Below, piece by piece: positions 26,852-34,988 of a DNA stretch of 64,000 nt (the first letter of the stretch is position 1; every line of letters begins with the position of its first letter). Below the pieces are notes generated by a model that was given only the letters and a program-made list of their open reading frames with translations, had not been told where the DNA came from and did no database searches. This DNA comes from Flavobacteriia bacterium (GTDB lineage: Bacteria > Bacteroidota > Bacteroidia > Flavobacteriales > Flavobacteriaceae), in NCBI GenBank assembly GCA_004293165.1, contig RDYL01000006.1:90964-154963 (forward strand), given 5' to 3'. The translations under genes and the position numbers were made by a program.

Positions 26852-27382
26852 TTACTCAGATAATTGGTATACGTCTTTTAAATTTCTTCCTAAACCATCA
26901 TAGTCCAAACCATATCCTACAATAAATTTGTTTGGAATTCGAATCCCTACATAATCTAATTTGATGTCTTTTTTATAAGCTTCTGGCTTTAAAAATAAAG
27001 TTGCAATTTTAAAATGTTTCACGTTGTGTTGTTTTAAAATTGCTTTTAATTCTTCAATCGTATTTCCTGTATCTACAATATCTTCCACAATAACTACAGA
27101 ACGACCTTCAAGATTTTGGTTTACTCCTATTAATTGTTTCACTTCGTTTGTAGTTTGCGTTCCTTCATACGAAGCCATTTTTACGAATGAAACTTCGCAA
27201 TTGTAAATGTATTTTTTTAGCAAATCGGCCACAACCATAAAAGAGCCATTCAAAACTCCAATAAAAACAGGCACATCATCGCAAAAATCGTCTTCAATTT
27301 GTTTAGCCATGTTTTCTATGGCGAAGTTAATTTCTTCTCCTGAAATAAAAACTTCAAATTTTTTATCGTGTAGTTGTATCAC
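26852..27382 (-). CDS. hpt: Hypoxanthine phosphoribosyltransferase
   Basis: The 176-residue type I phosphoribosyltransferase has the PRPP loop VVIVEDIVDTGNTIEEL and the flexible-loop region KMASYEGT. The C-terminal DYVGIRIPNKFIVGYGLDYDGLGRNL is typical of hypoxanthine-guanine enzymes. It salvages hypoxanthine (and probably guanine) to IMP (GMP). It lies 58 bases upstream of adk in the same direction and is divergent from the helical-repeat protein gene. The N-terminus VFISGEEINFAIENMAKQIEDDF has normal spacing, which supports this start. Confidence 0.95.
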   Translation of the reverse strand: MIQLHDKKFEVFISGEEINFAIENMAKQIEDDFCDDVPVFIGVLNGSFMVVADLLKKYIYNCEVSFVKMASYEGTQTTNEVKQLIGVNQNLEGRSVVIVEDIVDTGNTIEELKAILKQHNVKHFKIATLFLKPEAYKKDIKLDYVGIRIPNKFIVGYGLDYDGLGRNLKDVYQLSE

Positions 27383-27478
27383 TTTGGTTAGATTTAGAAA
27401 TAAACAACAAATTTAAGAAAGTCAAACGAATAGCTGTAAAGTATTTTTTTTTTTTTGCAAATTTGATATATTTACCAA

Positions 27479-28027
27479 ATGAAAACTGATTTAGTAAATA
27501 AGATTAATCAAAGTACTGCTCACCGAAAAAGTCGCGTTTATTTAAGTAATTACATAATTCGCCACGAAGAATTACTAAACGAATTCATATCAATTGCATT
27601 TGACATACAAAATGAAAATCACGTAAAAGCATTTTGGAGCTTAGAATTCGTTTGCGAAAAAAAATTAAAACTATTCACTCCCTATCTTGATTCATTTTGC
27701 GAGGTATTACCTAAAATAAAAGACGATTCTGCTGTTAGACCCGCTACTAAAATTTGTATGTTTCTGGCAAAAAGCAATCATCGAAAAAATGGCATTTCAT
27801 TATCGCAAGGACAAGAACACCATTTTATAGAAGCACTTATTGACCGCTTGATTCAAGACGAAAAAGTAGCATCAAAAGTATATGCTATGAAAGCACTTTT
27901 TGTATTAGGAAAGAAATACGATTGGGTTCACGAAGAATTAAAAACCATCATCGAACAAGATTATTCGAATCATACCGCGGCTTACCAAGCGGCCACTCGA
28001 AATCTTTTGAAAAAACTCAACAAATAA
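27479..28027 (+). CDS. Helical-repeat protein of unknown function
   Basis: The 182-residue protein is almost entirely helical with HEAT-like alternation, for example DSAVRPATKICMFLAKSN and EKVASKVYAMKALFVLGKK. It has no signal peptide or membrane segment, so it is cytoplasmic. Close relatives in Flavobacteriaceae have been labelled adenylosuccinate lyase in databases as I recall, but I see no lyase signature, and that name should not be used. A run of 13 T (27444-27456) lies upstream of the start. The gene ends about 70 bases before purK, but purK has its own promoter box. Confidence 0.65.
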   Translation: MKTDLVNKINQSTAHRKSRVYLSNYIIRHEELLNEFISIAFDIQNENHVKAFWSLEFVCEKKLKLFTPYLDSFCEVLPKIKDDSAVRPATKICMFLAKSNHRKNGISLSQGQEHHFIEALIDRLIQDEKVASKVYAMKALFVLGKKYDWVHEELKTIIEQDYSNHTAAYQAATRNLLKKLNK

Positions 28028-28045
28028 CAAATTGTTAATTATCAA

Positions 28046-28076
28046 TTGTTAATTATCAATTGTCTGAGTATCTTTG
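28046..28076 (+). promoter_or_regulatory. Promoter of purK-purE
   Basis: TTG at 28046-28048, a 20-base spacer, then TATCTTTG at 28069-28076. This is a good Bacteroidota -33/-7 pair, and the start of purK lies 21 bases further on. The region is also made of short ATCAATTGTTAATT repeats. Confidence 0.7.
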
Positions 28077-28097
28077 CGACACAAACAACAACACACA

Positions 28098-29261
28098 ATG
28101 AATTATTTTTCTTCTGATTTTAAATTAGGAATTTTAGGAGGAGGTCAATTAGGAAAAATGCTTTTGACCGAAACACGAAAATTCGATATTCAAACTTTAG
28201 TTTTAGAACCAAGCGAAGAAGCTCCAGCAAGATACAGTTGCAACGGATTTTACAAAGGCAGTTTAATGGATTTTGATACGGTTTGCCAATTTGGCAAAAT
28301 GGTCAATTTACTTACTATCGAAATTGAGAATGTAAATTTAGATGCTTTAGATCAATTGGAAGAAGAAGGGTTACCGATTTACCCTTCGCCAAAAACCTTA
28401 CGTTTGATTCAAAACAAAGGAAAACAAAAAGATTATTACGTTTCAAACGATATTCCTACTTCGCCACACCAACGCTTTGTTGATTTAAACGACTTAAGAA
28501 ATGCCTTAGCAAAAGACGAATTAGAATTTCCATTTGTGTGGAAATGTGCGCAATTTGGCTATGATGGAAATGGCGTTAAAATTTGTCGTTCTGCATTAGA
28601 CTTGGTGAAATTACCCGATGTAGAATGCATTGCTGAAGAAATGGTTCTGTTCAAAAATGAATTAGCAGTAATTGTAGCACGTTCTGTTTCAGGTGAAGTT
28701 AAAACCTATCCCGTAGTAGAAATGGAATTCCATCCTGAAGCGAATCAAGTAGAATATGTAATTTGTCCTGCTCGAATTGATGAAAAAGTAGCGCAAAAAG
28801 CTACAGACATTGCTTTAAAAGTTTCGGAAGCTTTTAATCATGTTGGTTTGTTAGCTGTAGAAATGTTCCAAACAGCAGACGATGAAATTTTGGTAAACGA
28901 AGTCGCTCCTCGCCCACATAATTCTGGACATTATTCGATTGAAGCGAGTTATACTTCGCAATTCGAAAATCATTTACGTGCTATTTTAAACTTACCTTTA
29001 GGAAACACCGATAGCAAAGTTGCCGGAATTATGGTAAATTTGGTAGGTGAAGAAGGGTATTCTGGACAAGTAGTTTACGAAAACATAGAAAAAATCATGG
29101 CAATTGATGGTGTAACACCACATATTTACGGAAAAAGAGAAACAAGACCTTTCCGAAAAATGGGACACGTTACCATTGTAAATGAAAATATGACGGCAGC
29201 AAGAAAAATTGCAGAGGAAGTGAAGAATTCTATAAGAGTAATCAGTGTTAAGTCACAGTAA
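28098..29261 (+). CDS. purK: 5-(carboxyamino)imidazole ribonucleotide synthase
   Basis: The 387-residue ATP-grasp enzyme makes N5-CAIR from AIR, bicarbonate and ATP. It starts MNYFSSDFKLGILGGGQLGKML, with the PurK nucleotide-binding opening. The ATP-grasp part has FPFVWKCAQFGYDGNGV and the metal-site segment EMFQTADDEILVNEVAPRPHNSGHYSIEA. An in-frame TTG at 28074 would lengthen it, but that TTG lies inside the -7 promoter box, so the ATG at 28098 is the real start. purE follows after 66 bases, so the two act together in de novo purine synthesis. Confidence 0.96.
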   Translation: MNYFSSDFKLGILGGGQLGKMLLTETRKFDIQTLVLEPSEEAPARYSCNGFYKGSLMDFDTVCQFGKMVNLLTIEIENVNLDALDQLEEEGLPIYPSPKTLRLIQNKGKQKDYYVSNDIPTSPHQRFVDLNDLRNALAKDELEFPFVWKCAQFGYDGNGVKICRSALDLVKLPDVECIAEEMVLFKNELAVIVARSVSGEVKTYPVVEMEFHPEANQVEYVICPARIDEKVAQKATDIALKVSEAFNHVGLLAVEMFQTADDEILVNEVAPRPHNSGHYSIEASYTSQFENHLRAILNLPLGNTDSKVAGIMVNLVGEEGYSGQVVYENIEKIMAIDGVTPHIYGKRETRPFRKMGHVTIVNENMTAARKIAEEVKNSIRVISVKSQ

Positions 29262-29293
29262 TCAGTCGAAGTTGGTAGTTTTGAAAACTAAAT

Positions 29294-29318
29294 AAACTTG
29301 AAACCTTAAACTTGAAAC
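29294..29318. repeat. AACTTGAAACCTTAAACTTGAAAC repeat
   Basis: The segment between purK and purE contains AACTTGAAAC twice with CTTAA between. It belongs to the same family as the inverted repeat at 41411-41487. Confidence 0.6.
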
Positions 29319-29327
29319 AAAAAACAA

Positions 29328-29810
29328 ATGAGCAAAGTAGCAATAATAATGGGAAGCATTTCGGATATGCCAGTAATGCAAGAAGCCATCGACATATTAA
29401 AAGGATTTGATATCGAAACCGAAGTAGATATTGTTTCAGCACACAGAACACCTGAAAAATTATTTGATTTCAGTAAAAACGCACACGAAAGAGGTATTTC
29501 AGTAATTATTGCTGGTGCTGGTGGCGCGGCTCATTTACCTGGAATGGTTGCTTCTATGTCGCCGCTTCCAGTAATTGGTGTTCCTGTAAAATCTAGCAAT
29601 TCTATTGATGGATGGGATTCGGTTTTATCGATTTTGCAAATGCCTGGAGGTGTTCCTGTGGCAACAGTAGCGTTAAACGGAGCAAAAAATGCTGGAATCT
29701 TAGCCGCACAAATTATCGGAAGTTCTGATAAATGTGTTTTAGATAAAATCATCGCCTACAAAGAAGGTTTGAAACAAGCGGTTTTAAAAGCCTCGGAAGG
29801 ATTGAAATAA
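29328..29810 (+). CDS. purE: 5-(carboxyamino)imidazole ribonucleotide mutase
   Basis: The 160-residue class I PurE converts N5-CAIR to CAIR, the step after PurK. The N-terminal GSISDMPVMQEA and SAHRTPEKLFDF carry the phosphate and ribose sites and the active-site His. The GAGGAAHLPGMVASM loop is complete. The PurK/PurE pair is the usual bacterial two-enzyme route. A strong terminator follows the stop codon by a few bases. Confidence 0.97.
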   Translation: MSKVAIIMGSISDMPVMQEAIDILKGFDIETEVDIVSAHRTPEKLFDFSKNAHERGISVIIAGAGGAAHLPGMVASMSPLPVIGVPVKSSNSIDGWDSVLSILQMPGGVPVATVALNGAKNAGILAAQIIGSSDKCVLDKIIAYKEGLKQAVLKASEGLK

Positions 29811-29815
29811 ATAGA

Positions 29816-29845
29816 AAATCCCGAGTTATTGCTAACTCGGGATTT
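29816..29845 (+). terminator. Terminator behind purE
   Basis: AAATCCCGAGTTA and TAACTCGGGATTT form a perfect 13-pair stem around TTGC, six bases behind the purE stop. The T run is short (TTTCT), so it may work weakly. Confidence 0.8.
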
Positions 29846-29967
29846 CTAATCACAATTAAGTGACAACTATAAAAAAATTCTACTCTCTCTCTGTTTGGGA
29901 CAAAAAGGATGTTTCGACATCATTTCATCGACAAAATTATACACTTTATCGATAAAAACAAATTTTT

Positions 29968-31992
29968 ATGCAACTTTTTTTAAAAAAATTTACAACAAAG
30001 CACAATACAGCACCTTTCGGTAAGATAATTCTTTCAGAGTACAAAGAATCTTTTGAAAAAACTATCGAACTAGCTCGTACTGAAATTGATAATATTGTCA
30101 ACAACCCTGAAAAACCTACTTTTTCAAACACAATTGAAGCATTAGATTATTCAGGAGAGCAATTAGATCGATTGTCTTCTATATTCTTTAATTTGAATTC
30201 GGCTGAAACTTGCGATGAAATGCAAAAAATCGCACAAGAAGTTTCGCCATTACTAACAGCCTTTAGTAACGATATCGCATTGAATGAAGAGTTGTTCAAA
30301 AGAGTAAAAGCCGTTTATGATCAAAAAGATACATTGACATTAACGACTGAACAAGCTACATTATTAGACAAAAAATTCAAAGGATTTTCTAGAAATGGAG
30401 CGTTGCTTAATGAAGAAGACAAATTAAAATTACGCGAAATTGATACCGAATTAGCCAAAGTCAAACTGACTTTCGGTGAAAATGTTTTGGCGGAAACCAA
30501 TAATTATCAATTACATATTACCAATGAAGCCGATTTAAAAGGTTTGCCTGATGGCGCTAAAGAAATGGCGGCGAGTTTGGCAAAATCGAAAAATTTGGAA
30601 GGTTGGGTTTTTACTTTAGATTTTCCAAGTTATTTGCCTTTTGTAACGTATGTTGAAAATCGTGAATTACGAAAAGAAATCGCTATTGCTGCTGGAAAAA
30701 AATCGTTTCAAAATAACGAACTCGACAATCAAGAAAATGTAAAACGAATTGTTGAATTGCGTCATAAACGCGCAAACTTGTTAGGTTATGAATCGCATTC
30801 GCATTTTGTTTTGGAAGAACGAATGGCGCAAAATCCAGAAAAAGTACAATCGTTTTTGAATGATTTATTAGAAAAAGCAAAACCAGCAGCTCATAAAGAA
30901 TTTGCAGAATTAACTGCTTTCGCAAAAGAATTAGACGGAATTGACCAATTAGAAAAATGGGATGGCGCCTATTATTCTGAAAAATTGAAACAAAAATTAT
31001 TCAGTTTGGATGATGAATTATTGAAACCGTATTTCAAATTGGAAAATGTATTGAACGGAGCGTTCACGATTGCTGAAAAGTTATTCGGAATCACTTTCAA
31101 AGAAGTTTTTGATATTGATAAGTATCATGAAGACGTGCAAACTTTTGAAGTGTTGGATTTCGAAGGACAATTAGTGGCTGTTTTCTATTCAGATTTCTTT
31201 CCGAGAAAAGGAAAACGAAACGGCGCTTGGATGACATCCTACAAACCACAATATATTAAAGACGGAATCAACGAACGACCACATGTTTCTATCGTTTGTA
31301 ATTTCACACCACCAACCGAAACAAAACCTTCTTTATTAACTTTTAACGAAGTAACGACATTGTTTCACGAATTTGGGCACGCTTTACACGGTATGTTAGC
31401 GAATACAACTTATCCAAGCTTATCAGGAACTTCTGTGTATTGGGATTTTGTGGAATTACCAAGTCAAGTGATGGAAAACTGGTGTTACGAACCAGAAGCG
31501 TTAGCTTTGTTTGCCAAACATTATGAAACAGGCGAAATCATTCCGCAACAATATGTAGAAAAAATCAAAGAAAGCGCGAGTTTCTTAGAAGGAATGGCAA
31601 CGTTACGCCAATTAAGTTTCGGGATTTTAGATATGACGTATCATGGAAAATCGCAAACTATTGACGATGTAAAAGTCTTTGAAAAACAAGCTATGGCAGG
31701 CACAAGTTTATATCCAGATGTAGCCGAAAATTGCATGAGTACGTCGTTTTCACATATTTTTCAAGGGGGTTATTCTTCGGGATATTACAGCTACAAATGG
31801 GCGGAAGTTTTAGATGCTGATGCGTTTGCATATTTCCAAGAAAAAGGCATTTTCAATAAAGAAGTTGCTACTAAATTCAAAGACAACGTGCTTTCAAAAG
31901 GCGGTACCGAATTACCAATGGAATTGTATAAAAAATTCAGAGGTCAGGAACCAAAAGTGGAGGCTTTGTTGAAAAGGGCAGGGCTTTTGTAA
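29968..31992 (+). CDS. M3 family oligopeptidase (PrlC/Dcp-like)
   Basis: The 674-residue zinc peptidase has HEFGHALHG with His467, Glu468 and His471; the third ligand is the Glu in WDFVELPSQ about 25 residues on. The N-terminal helical half and the C-terminal YSYKWAEVLDADAF segment match oligopeptidase A and peptidyl-dipeptidase Dcp. There is no signal peptide, so it breaks down short peptides in the cytoplasm. It could finish peptides brought in after DPP action outside; this is inference. It is single and convergent with the DUF4143 gene, with a perfect palindrome in between. Confidence 0.93.
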   Translation: MQLFLKKFTTKHNTAPFGKIILSEYKESFEKTIELARTEIDNIVNNPEKPTFSNTIEALDYSGEQLDRLSSIFFNLNSAETCDEMQKIAQEVSPLLTAFSNDIALNEELFKRVKAVYDQKDTLTLTTEQATLLDKKFKGFSRNGALLNEEDKLKLREIDTELAKVKLTFGENVLAETNNYQLHITNEADLKGLPDGAKEMAASLAKSKNLEGWVFTLDFPSYLPFVTYVENRELRKEIAIAAGKKSFQNNELDNQENVKRIVELRHKRANLLGYESHSHFVLEERMAQNPEKVQSFLNDLLEKAKPAAHKEFAELTAFAKELDGIDQLEKWDGAYYSEKLKQKLFSLDDELLKPYFKLENVLNGAFTIAEKLFGITFKEVFDIDKYHEDVQTFEVLDFEGQLVAVFYSDFFPRKGKRNGAWMTSYKPQYIKDGINERPHVSIVCNFTPPTETKPSLLTFNEVTTLFHEFGHALHGMLANTTYPSLSGTSVYWDFVELPSQVMENWCYEPEALALFAKHYETGEIIPQQYVEKIKESASFLEGMATLRQLSFGILDMTYHGKSQTIDDVKVFEKQAMAGTSLYPDVAENCMSTSFSHIFQGGYSSGYYSYKWAEVLDADAFAYFQEKGIFNKEVATKFKDNVLSKGGTELPMELYKKFRGQEPKVEALLKRAGLL

Positions 31993-31998
31993 AACATC

Positions 31999-32031
31999 AA
32001 ACCTGACAGGTTTTCGAAACCTGTCAGGTTT
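31999..32031. repeat. CCTGACAGG palindrome, copy 1
   Basis: AAACCTGACAGGTTT and its exact inverse flank TCG. It lies between the convergent M3 peptidase and DUF4143 genes and could end both transcripts. Copy 2 is at 34993-35025. Confidence 0.9.
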
Positions 32032-32033
32032 AA

Positions 32034-33149
32034 TCACTTCAAAAACTCTCTAAAATTATCCTTATTCACCACCAAAAAACTTGGGTTATACGCATCCGAA
32101 AAAGATTTTGGTAATTTCGCTTTTTTTGTAGTTGCCCATTTGAATTCAAAAGCACTTACTTTATCTGCATTGATTTCGATATAATCAATCTCTTGTTGGG
32201 TTGTAGTTCTCCAAAAATAAGGTTTTGCTATACTTTGTGTGTAAGACAATTGTTTCATTCGTTCGGAAACCAAAAAATTTTCCCACAATGCACCTTTATC
32301 TTGTCTGAATTCTAAAGCATTGAAATTACCAATTAGCATATTGAGCACACCATTATCATAAAAGTATATTTTTTTATTTGCTTTTATTTCGTTTCGAATA
32401 TTCTTTGAAAAACTTGTCAAACGGAAAATCACAAAGCTTTTTTCCAACAGATCAATGTAATTATTTACAGTGTTTTTATCAACTCCAACCAACTGTGCAA
32501 TTTCGTTATAGCTAACTTCACTCCCCACTTGCATGGCAAGAGCGCGTAAAATTTTCTCTAAAACATCTGATTTTCTAATACCTGCCAAAGCCAAAATATC
32601 TTTGTACAAATAACTCGAAACCAAGTTTTTCAAGATTTCGTATTCAGCACCCAAATTATTGATAACATCGGGATACATTCCGTACAATAATCGAATCTCA
32701 AGTTGTTGTTGGGCTGTCATATAACCCACACTATTTTCAAATTCCTTCCATGAAACGGGAAACATATGAAACTCAAATTTTCTACCTGTTAATGGCTCTT
32801 GCGTAACATTATTAATATCTAAAGAAGAAGATCCACTAACAATAACTTGCACATCTTTTATTTGATCTACTATAATTTTCAACTTCAGTCCAATATTAGG
32901 AATGCGTTGCACCTCATCAATAAAAATATATTTATGATTACCAATAATACTTTTCAAAATTTCTGTATTAGCATTAGCTAAAGTTTCGGTTACAGTATTG
33001 TCATCCCCATCCAAAAACAAATACTCTTTATCTTTTAAAATGGAATTAATTAAAGTTGTTTTTCCTACTTGTCTTGGACCAATTAACACAATAACTTTTC
33101 CTTTGTGTAATTTTGCCTCCAAATTAGCTGCTAAATATCTAAAAATCAT
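32034..33149 (-). CDS. AAA ATPase with DUF4143 domain
   Basis: The 371-residue protein has an AAA_14 ATPase domain (Walker A IGPRQVGKTT at 23-32, Walker B YIFIDEVQRIP) and a C-terminal DUF4143 domain (about 160-330). A helix-turn-helix-like part, SYNEIAQLVGVDKNTVNNYID, links the two. The family is widespread and often multicopy, and its function is not established; a DNA-related or toxin-antitoxin-like role has been suggested. Its promoter carries tandem palindromes (33187-33259), which hints at autoregulation by its own HTH or by the divergent GbsR-like regulator. Confidence 0.88.
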   Translation of the reverse strand: MIFRYLAANLEAKLHKGKVIVLIGPRQVGKTTLINSILKDKEYLFLDGDDNTVTETLANANTEILKSIIGNHKYIFIDEVQRIPNIGLKLKIIVDQIKDVQVIVSGSSSLDINNVTQEPLTGRKFEFHMFPVSWKEFENSVGYMTAQQQLEIRLLYGMYPDVINNLGAEYEILKNLVSSYLYKDILALAGIRKSDVLEKILRALAMQVGSEVSYNEIAQLVGVDKNTVNNYIDLLEKSFVIFRLTSFSKNIRNEIKANKKIYFYDNGVLNMLIGNFNALEFRQDKGALWENFLVSERMKQLSYTQSIAKPYFWRTTTQQEIDYIEINADKVSAFEFKWATTKKAKLPKSFSDAYNPSFLVVNKDNFREFLK

Positions 33150-33164
33150 ACCTTAAATTTTAAA

Positions 33165-33195
33165 CAAATTTATATGTTTTATTTCTATTCACCAA
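33165..33195 (-). promoter_or_regulatory. Promoter of the DUF4143 gene
   Basis: On the minus strand TTG (33195-33193), a 20-base spacer, then TAAATTTG (33172-33165), 15 bases before the start codon. The -33 element lies inside the first tandem repeat unit. Confidence 0.65.
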
Positions 33196-33261
33196 ATTTA
33201 TATATTTTTCGGTGATTATATTCACCAAATTTATATATTTTTCGGTGATTATATTCACCAA
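33187..33261. repeat. Tandem 33-base operator-like repeats
   Basis: ATTCACC starts at 33187, 33220 and 33253. The first two 33-base units are identical and the third is partial. Each junction forms the palindrome GGTGATTATATTCACC (33211-33226 and 33244-33259). The 33-base step is close to three helical turns, as expected for side-by-side repressor binding. Each full unit also contains a TAAATTTG box on the minus strand. Confidence 0.85.
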
Positions 33262-33304
33262 TATTATACTTTTTACAATCAAAAAAATAAACTTTCATTT
33301 TTTT

Positions 33305-33335
33305 TTGAAACTTTAAAAACTTTGTTGTACATTTG
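33305..33335 (+). promoter_or_regulatory. Promoter of the GbsR-like regulator
   Basis: TTG (33305-33307), a 20-base spacer, TACATTTG (33328-33335). The ATG at 33340 is only four bases on, so the transcript should be leaderless. Confidence 0.75.
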
Positions 33336-33339
33336 TCTC

Positions 33340-33843
33340 ATGGAATTCAAAGAAGCAAAAAATAAATTCGTACAAACTTGGGGAGCCTTAGGTTCTCAAT
33401 GGGGTATTAATAAAACCATGGCACAGATTCATGCGTTGTTGATGGTTTCGCACGAACCTGTTTCTATGGAAGACATTATGGAAGAGTTACAAATTTCGCG
33501 CGGTAATGCATCCATGAATCTAAGAGCTTTAATGGATTGGGGCATCGTGTACAAAGAATACAAAGCAGGCGAAAGACGTGAATTTTTCACAGCCGAAAAA
33601 GATTTAGACGAATTAGCGGTAAAAATTTCGAGAGAACGAAGCAAACGTGAAATAAAACCAGCCTTGAAAGTTTTGAAAGAAGTTTCTTCTATAAAATCAG
33701 ACAACACAGAAGCAGAAAAACATTTCGTCGATCAAACAACAAAATTGTACGACTTCGTTCTAAAAGCGGATAACGTTTTAGATAAAATTACAGAATATAA
33801 AGACAATTGGTTGGCAAAATTGGTTGTTAAAATCATGAAATAA
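33340..33843 (+). CDS. GbsR/MarR-type transcriptional regulator
   Basis: The 167-residue protein starts MEFKEAKNKFVQTWGALGSQWG, a typical GbsR opening. Its winged helix-turn-helix is at about 22-85, with MAQIHALLMVS, the recognition region MEELQISRGNASMNLRALMDWG, and the wing ending in RREFFTAEKD. The C-terminal helices (about 110-167) would form the dimer. The upstream in-frame TTG at 33322 lies before the -7 box, so the ATG at 33340 is used. It probably controls the three membrane-protein genes behind it and perhaps the divergent DUF4143 gene. The inducer is unknown. Confidence 0.88.
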   Translation: MEFKEAKNKFVQTWGALGSQWGINKTMAQIHALLMVSHEPVSMEDIMEELQISRGNASMNLRALMDWGIVYKEYKAGERREFFTAEKDLDELAVKISRERSKREIKPALKVLKEVSSIKSDNTEAEKHFVDQTTKLYDFVLKADNVLDKITEYKDNWLAKLVVKIMK

Positions 33844-33899
33844 CCCTTTTTTTAATTAAAACTTTCAATTATTTCTGAAAGTTTAAAATAATAGATACT

Positions 33900-34247
33900 A
33901 TGAAAATTATAAAATTCTTAAACACAATTGCGATTGCACTACCAATAATCTTATTATTAATTGGAATTGGTATTAATGATTCAGCAGGAAACTATATTTC
34001 ATACGCTTTGTATTGTACAATGATTACAGGAGCAATACAATTACTATTAGGATTAATTATCTTAATAAAAGAACCTCGCAACAAATATATCATTTTGTAC
34101 TTTTTAGTTGTAATCGCATTTTTCTCATTATGGTATATAAATGTAAAAATCATCTACTCGGATTTATTAACTTTCACATTATTCCCAATACCTCTGATTC
34201 TAGCAATATATCTTTCAATTTTAATATATAAAAAAGAAAAACTATGA
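33900..34247 (+). CDS. Small membrane protein of unknown function
   Basis: The 115-residue protein is almost wholly hydrophobic, with four predicted membrane segments (about 9-25, 30-57, 63-83 and 89-110). No family is recognised. It begins 56 bases behind the regulator gene and overlaps the next gene by four bases, so it is part of a regulator-membrane operon. It shows no clear similarity to the two proteins that follow. Confidence 0.6.
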   Translation: MKIIKFLNTIAIALPIILLLIGIGINDSAGNYISYALYCTMITGAIQLLLGLIILIKEPRNKYIILYFLVVIAFFSLWYINVKIIYSDLLTFTLFPIPLILAIYLSILIYKKEKL

Positions 34248-34588
34248 ACCTCAACATCATCGCCTACCTAATCTATTTTAGCATTACAGCCATCATCATT
34301 GTCAAAGTTGGAAAAGTCTGTTATCAAAATGGAAACATTTTCGTTTCGCAATTGATTCCTAATCATCAAGACTTGTGTCACAAAATAAATCAATTGCTTT
34401 TGGTGGGATATTATCTGTTAAATATTGGTTATTGTGCGATGACGATAATTTCTTGGGAACAAATTGAAAACATCACACAACTCATAGAAGTGATTACCTC
34501 AAAATCGGCTTTCATTATTATTGCGATTGCCGTTATGCATTACATCAACATTATATTATTAACGAATTACATCAAAAAATTAATTTAA
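34244..34588 (+). CDS. Small membrane protein, paralogue of the next gene
   Basis: The 114-residue protein has three predicted membrane segments (about 5-22, 50-70 and 87-110). INQLLLVGYYLLNIGYCAM in the middle lines up with TNKLFETGFYLLNLGFALM of the next protein, and the preceding KVGKVCYQNGNIFV with YVSKTLFKNSKIYM. The two are therefore tandem paralogues. It overlaps the preceding gene by four bases and ends 11 bases before the next. Function unknown. Confidence 0.65.
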   Translation: MNLNIIAYLIYFSITAIIIVKVGKVCYQNGNIFVSQLIPNHQDLCHKINQLLLVGYYLLNIGYCAMTIISWEQIENITQLIEVITSKSAFIIIAIAVMHYINIILLTNYIKKLI

Positions 34589-34599
34589 ACACAATTATT

Positions 34600-34986
34600 A
34601 TGGAAACTACAAAAATTTTAATCGGCTATGCAATTTATCTTCCAATTGCTTTATTTTTAACCTACTATGTTTCAAAAACACTTTTTAAAAACAGTAAAAT
34701 TTATATGTTGGATATTTTTAAAGGTCGAGAAGAAATCGCCAACGCAACCAACAAACTATTCGAAACTGGATTTTATTTATTGAATTTAGGTTTTGCGCTT
34801 ATGATTTTAGAAATTTATTTATACAAAGACAGTTATCAAGAACTGATTGAAAAACTGAGTTATAAGATTGGTGGATTTTCAATTTATTTAGGCATCATGT
34901 TGTTCTTGAACTTATTTTTCTTCTTTAAAGGAAAACGAAAAGCTAGTCAAACGCAAACAGAACAAGTAATGGTTGTTAATGGATAA
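34600..34986 (+). CDS. Small membrane protein, paralogue of the preceding gene
   Basis: The 128-residue protein has three predicted membrane segments (about 6-25, 55-75 and 92-112) and a short charged tail ending TEQVMVVNG. It shares the TNKLFETGFYLLNLGFA region with the preceding gene product. It is the last gene of the unit and stops two bases before the stop codon of the convergent UbiA-like gene. The conserved Asn and Tyr in YLLNLGF may line a helix interface; no function is known. Confidence 0.65.
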   Translation: METTKILIGYAIYLPIALFLTYYVSKTLFKNSKIYMLDIFKGREEIANATNKLFETGFYLLNLGFALMILEIYLYKDSYQELIEKLSYKIGGFSIYLGIMLFLNLFFFFKGKRKASQTQTEQVMVVNG

Positions 34987-34988
34987 AT

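Noticed and set aside
27444..27456. Run of 13 T as a terminator for hpt or a phase-variable tract
   Set aside because: There is no stem before it and it lies in a divergent 5' region. Slippage could change promoter spacing, but no promoter could be matched to it.
27479..28027. Adenylosuccinate lyase label for the helical-repeat protein
   Set aside because: It is far too short and lacks the lyase signature; the name seems to be a propagated error.
28074..28097. TTG start for purK eight codons upstream of the ATG
   Set aside because: The TTG is part of the TATCTTTG -7 promoter box, so it lies before or at the transcription start.
33187..33261. CRISPR-like direct repeats
   Set aside because: Units are directly adjacent with no spacers and there are no cas genes.
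33322..33339. TTG start for the GbsR-like regulator
   Set aside because: It lies upstream of and inside the TTG-N20-TACATTTG promoter; the ATG at 33340 gives the family N-terminus.
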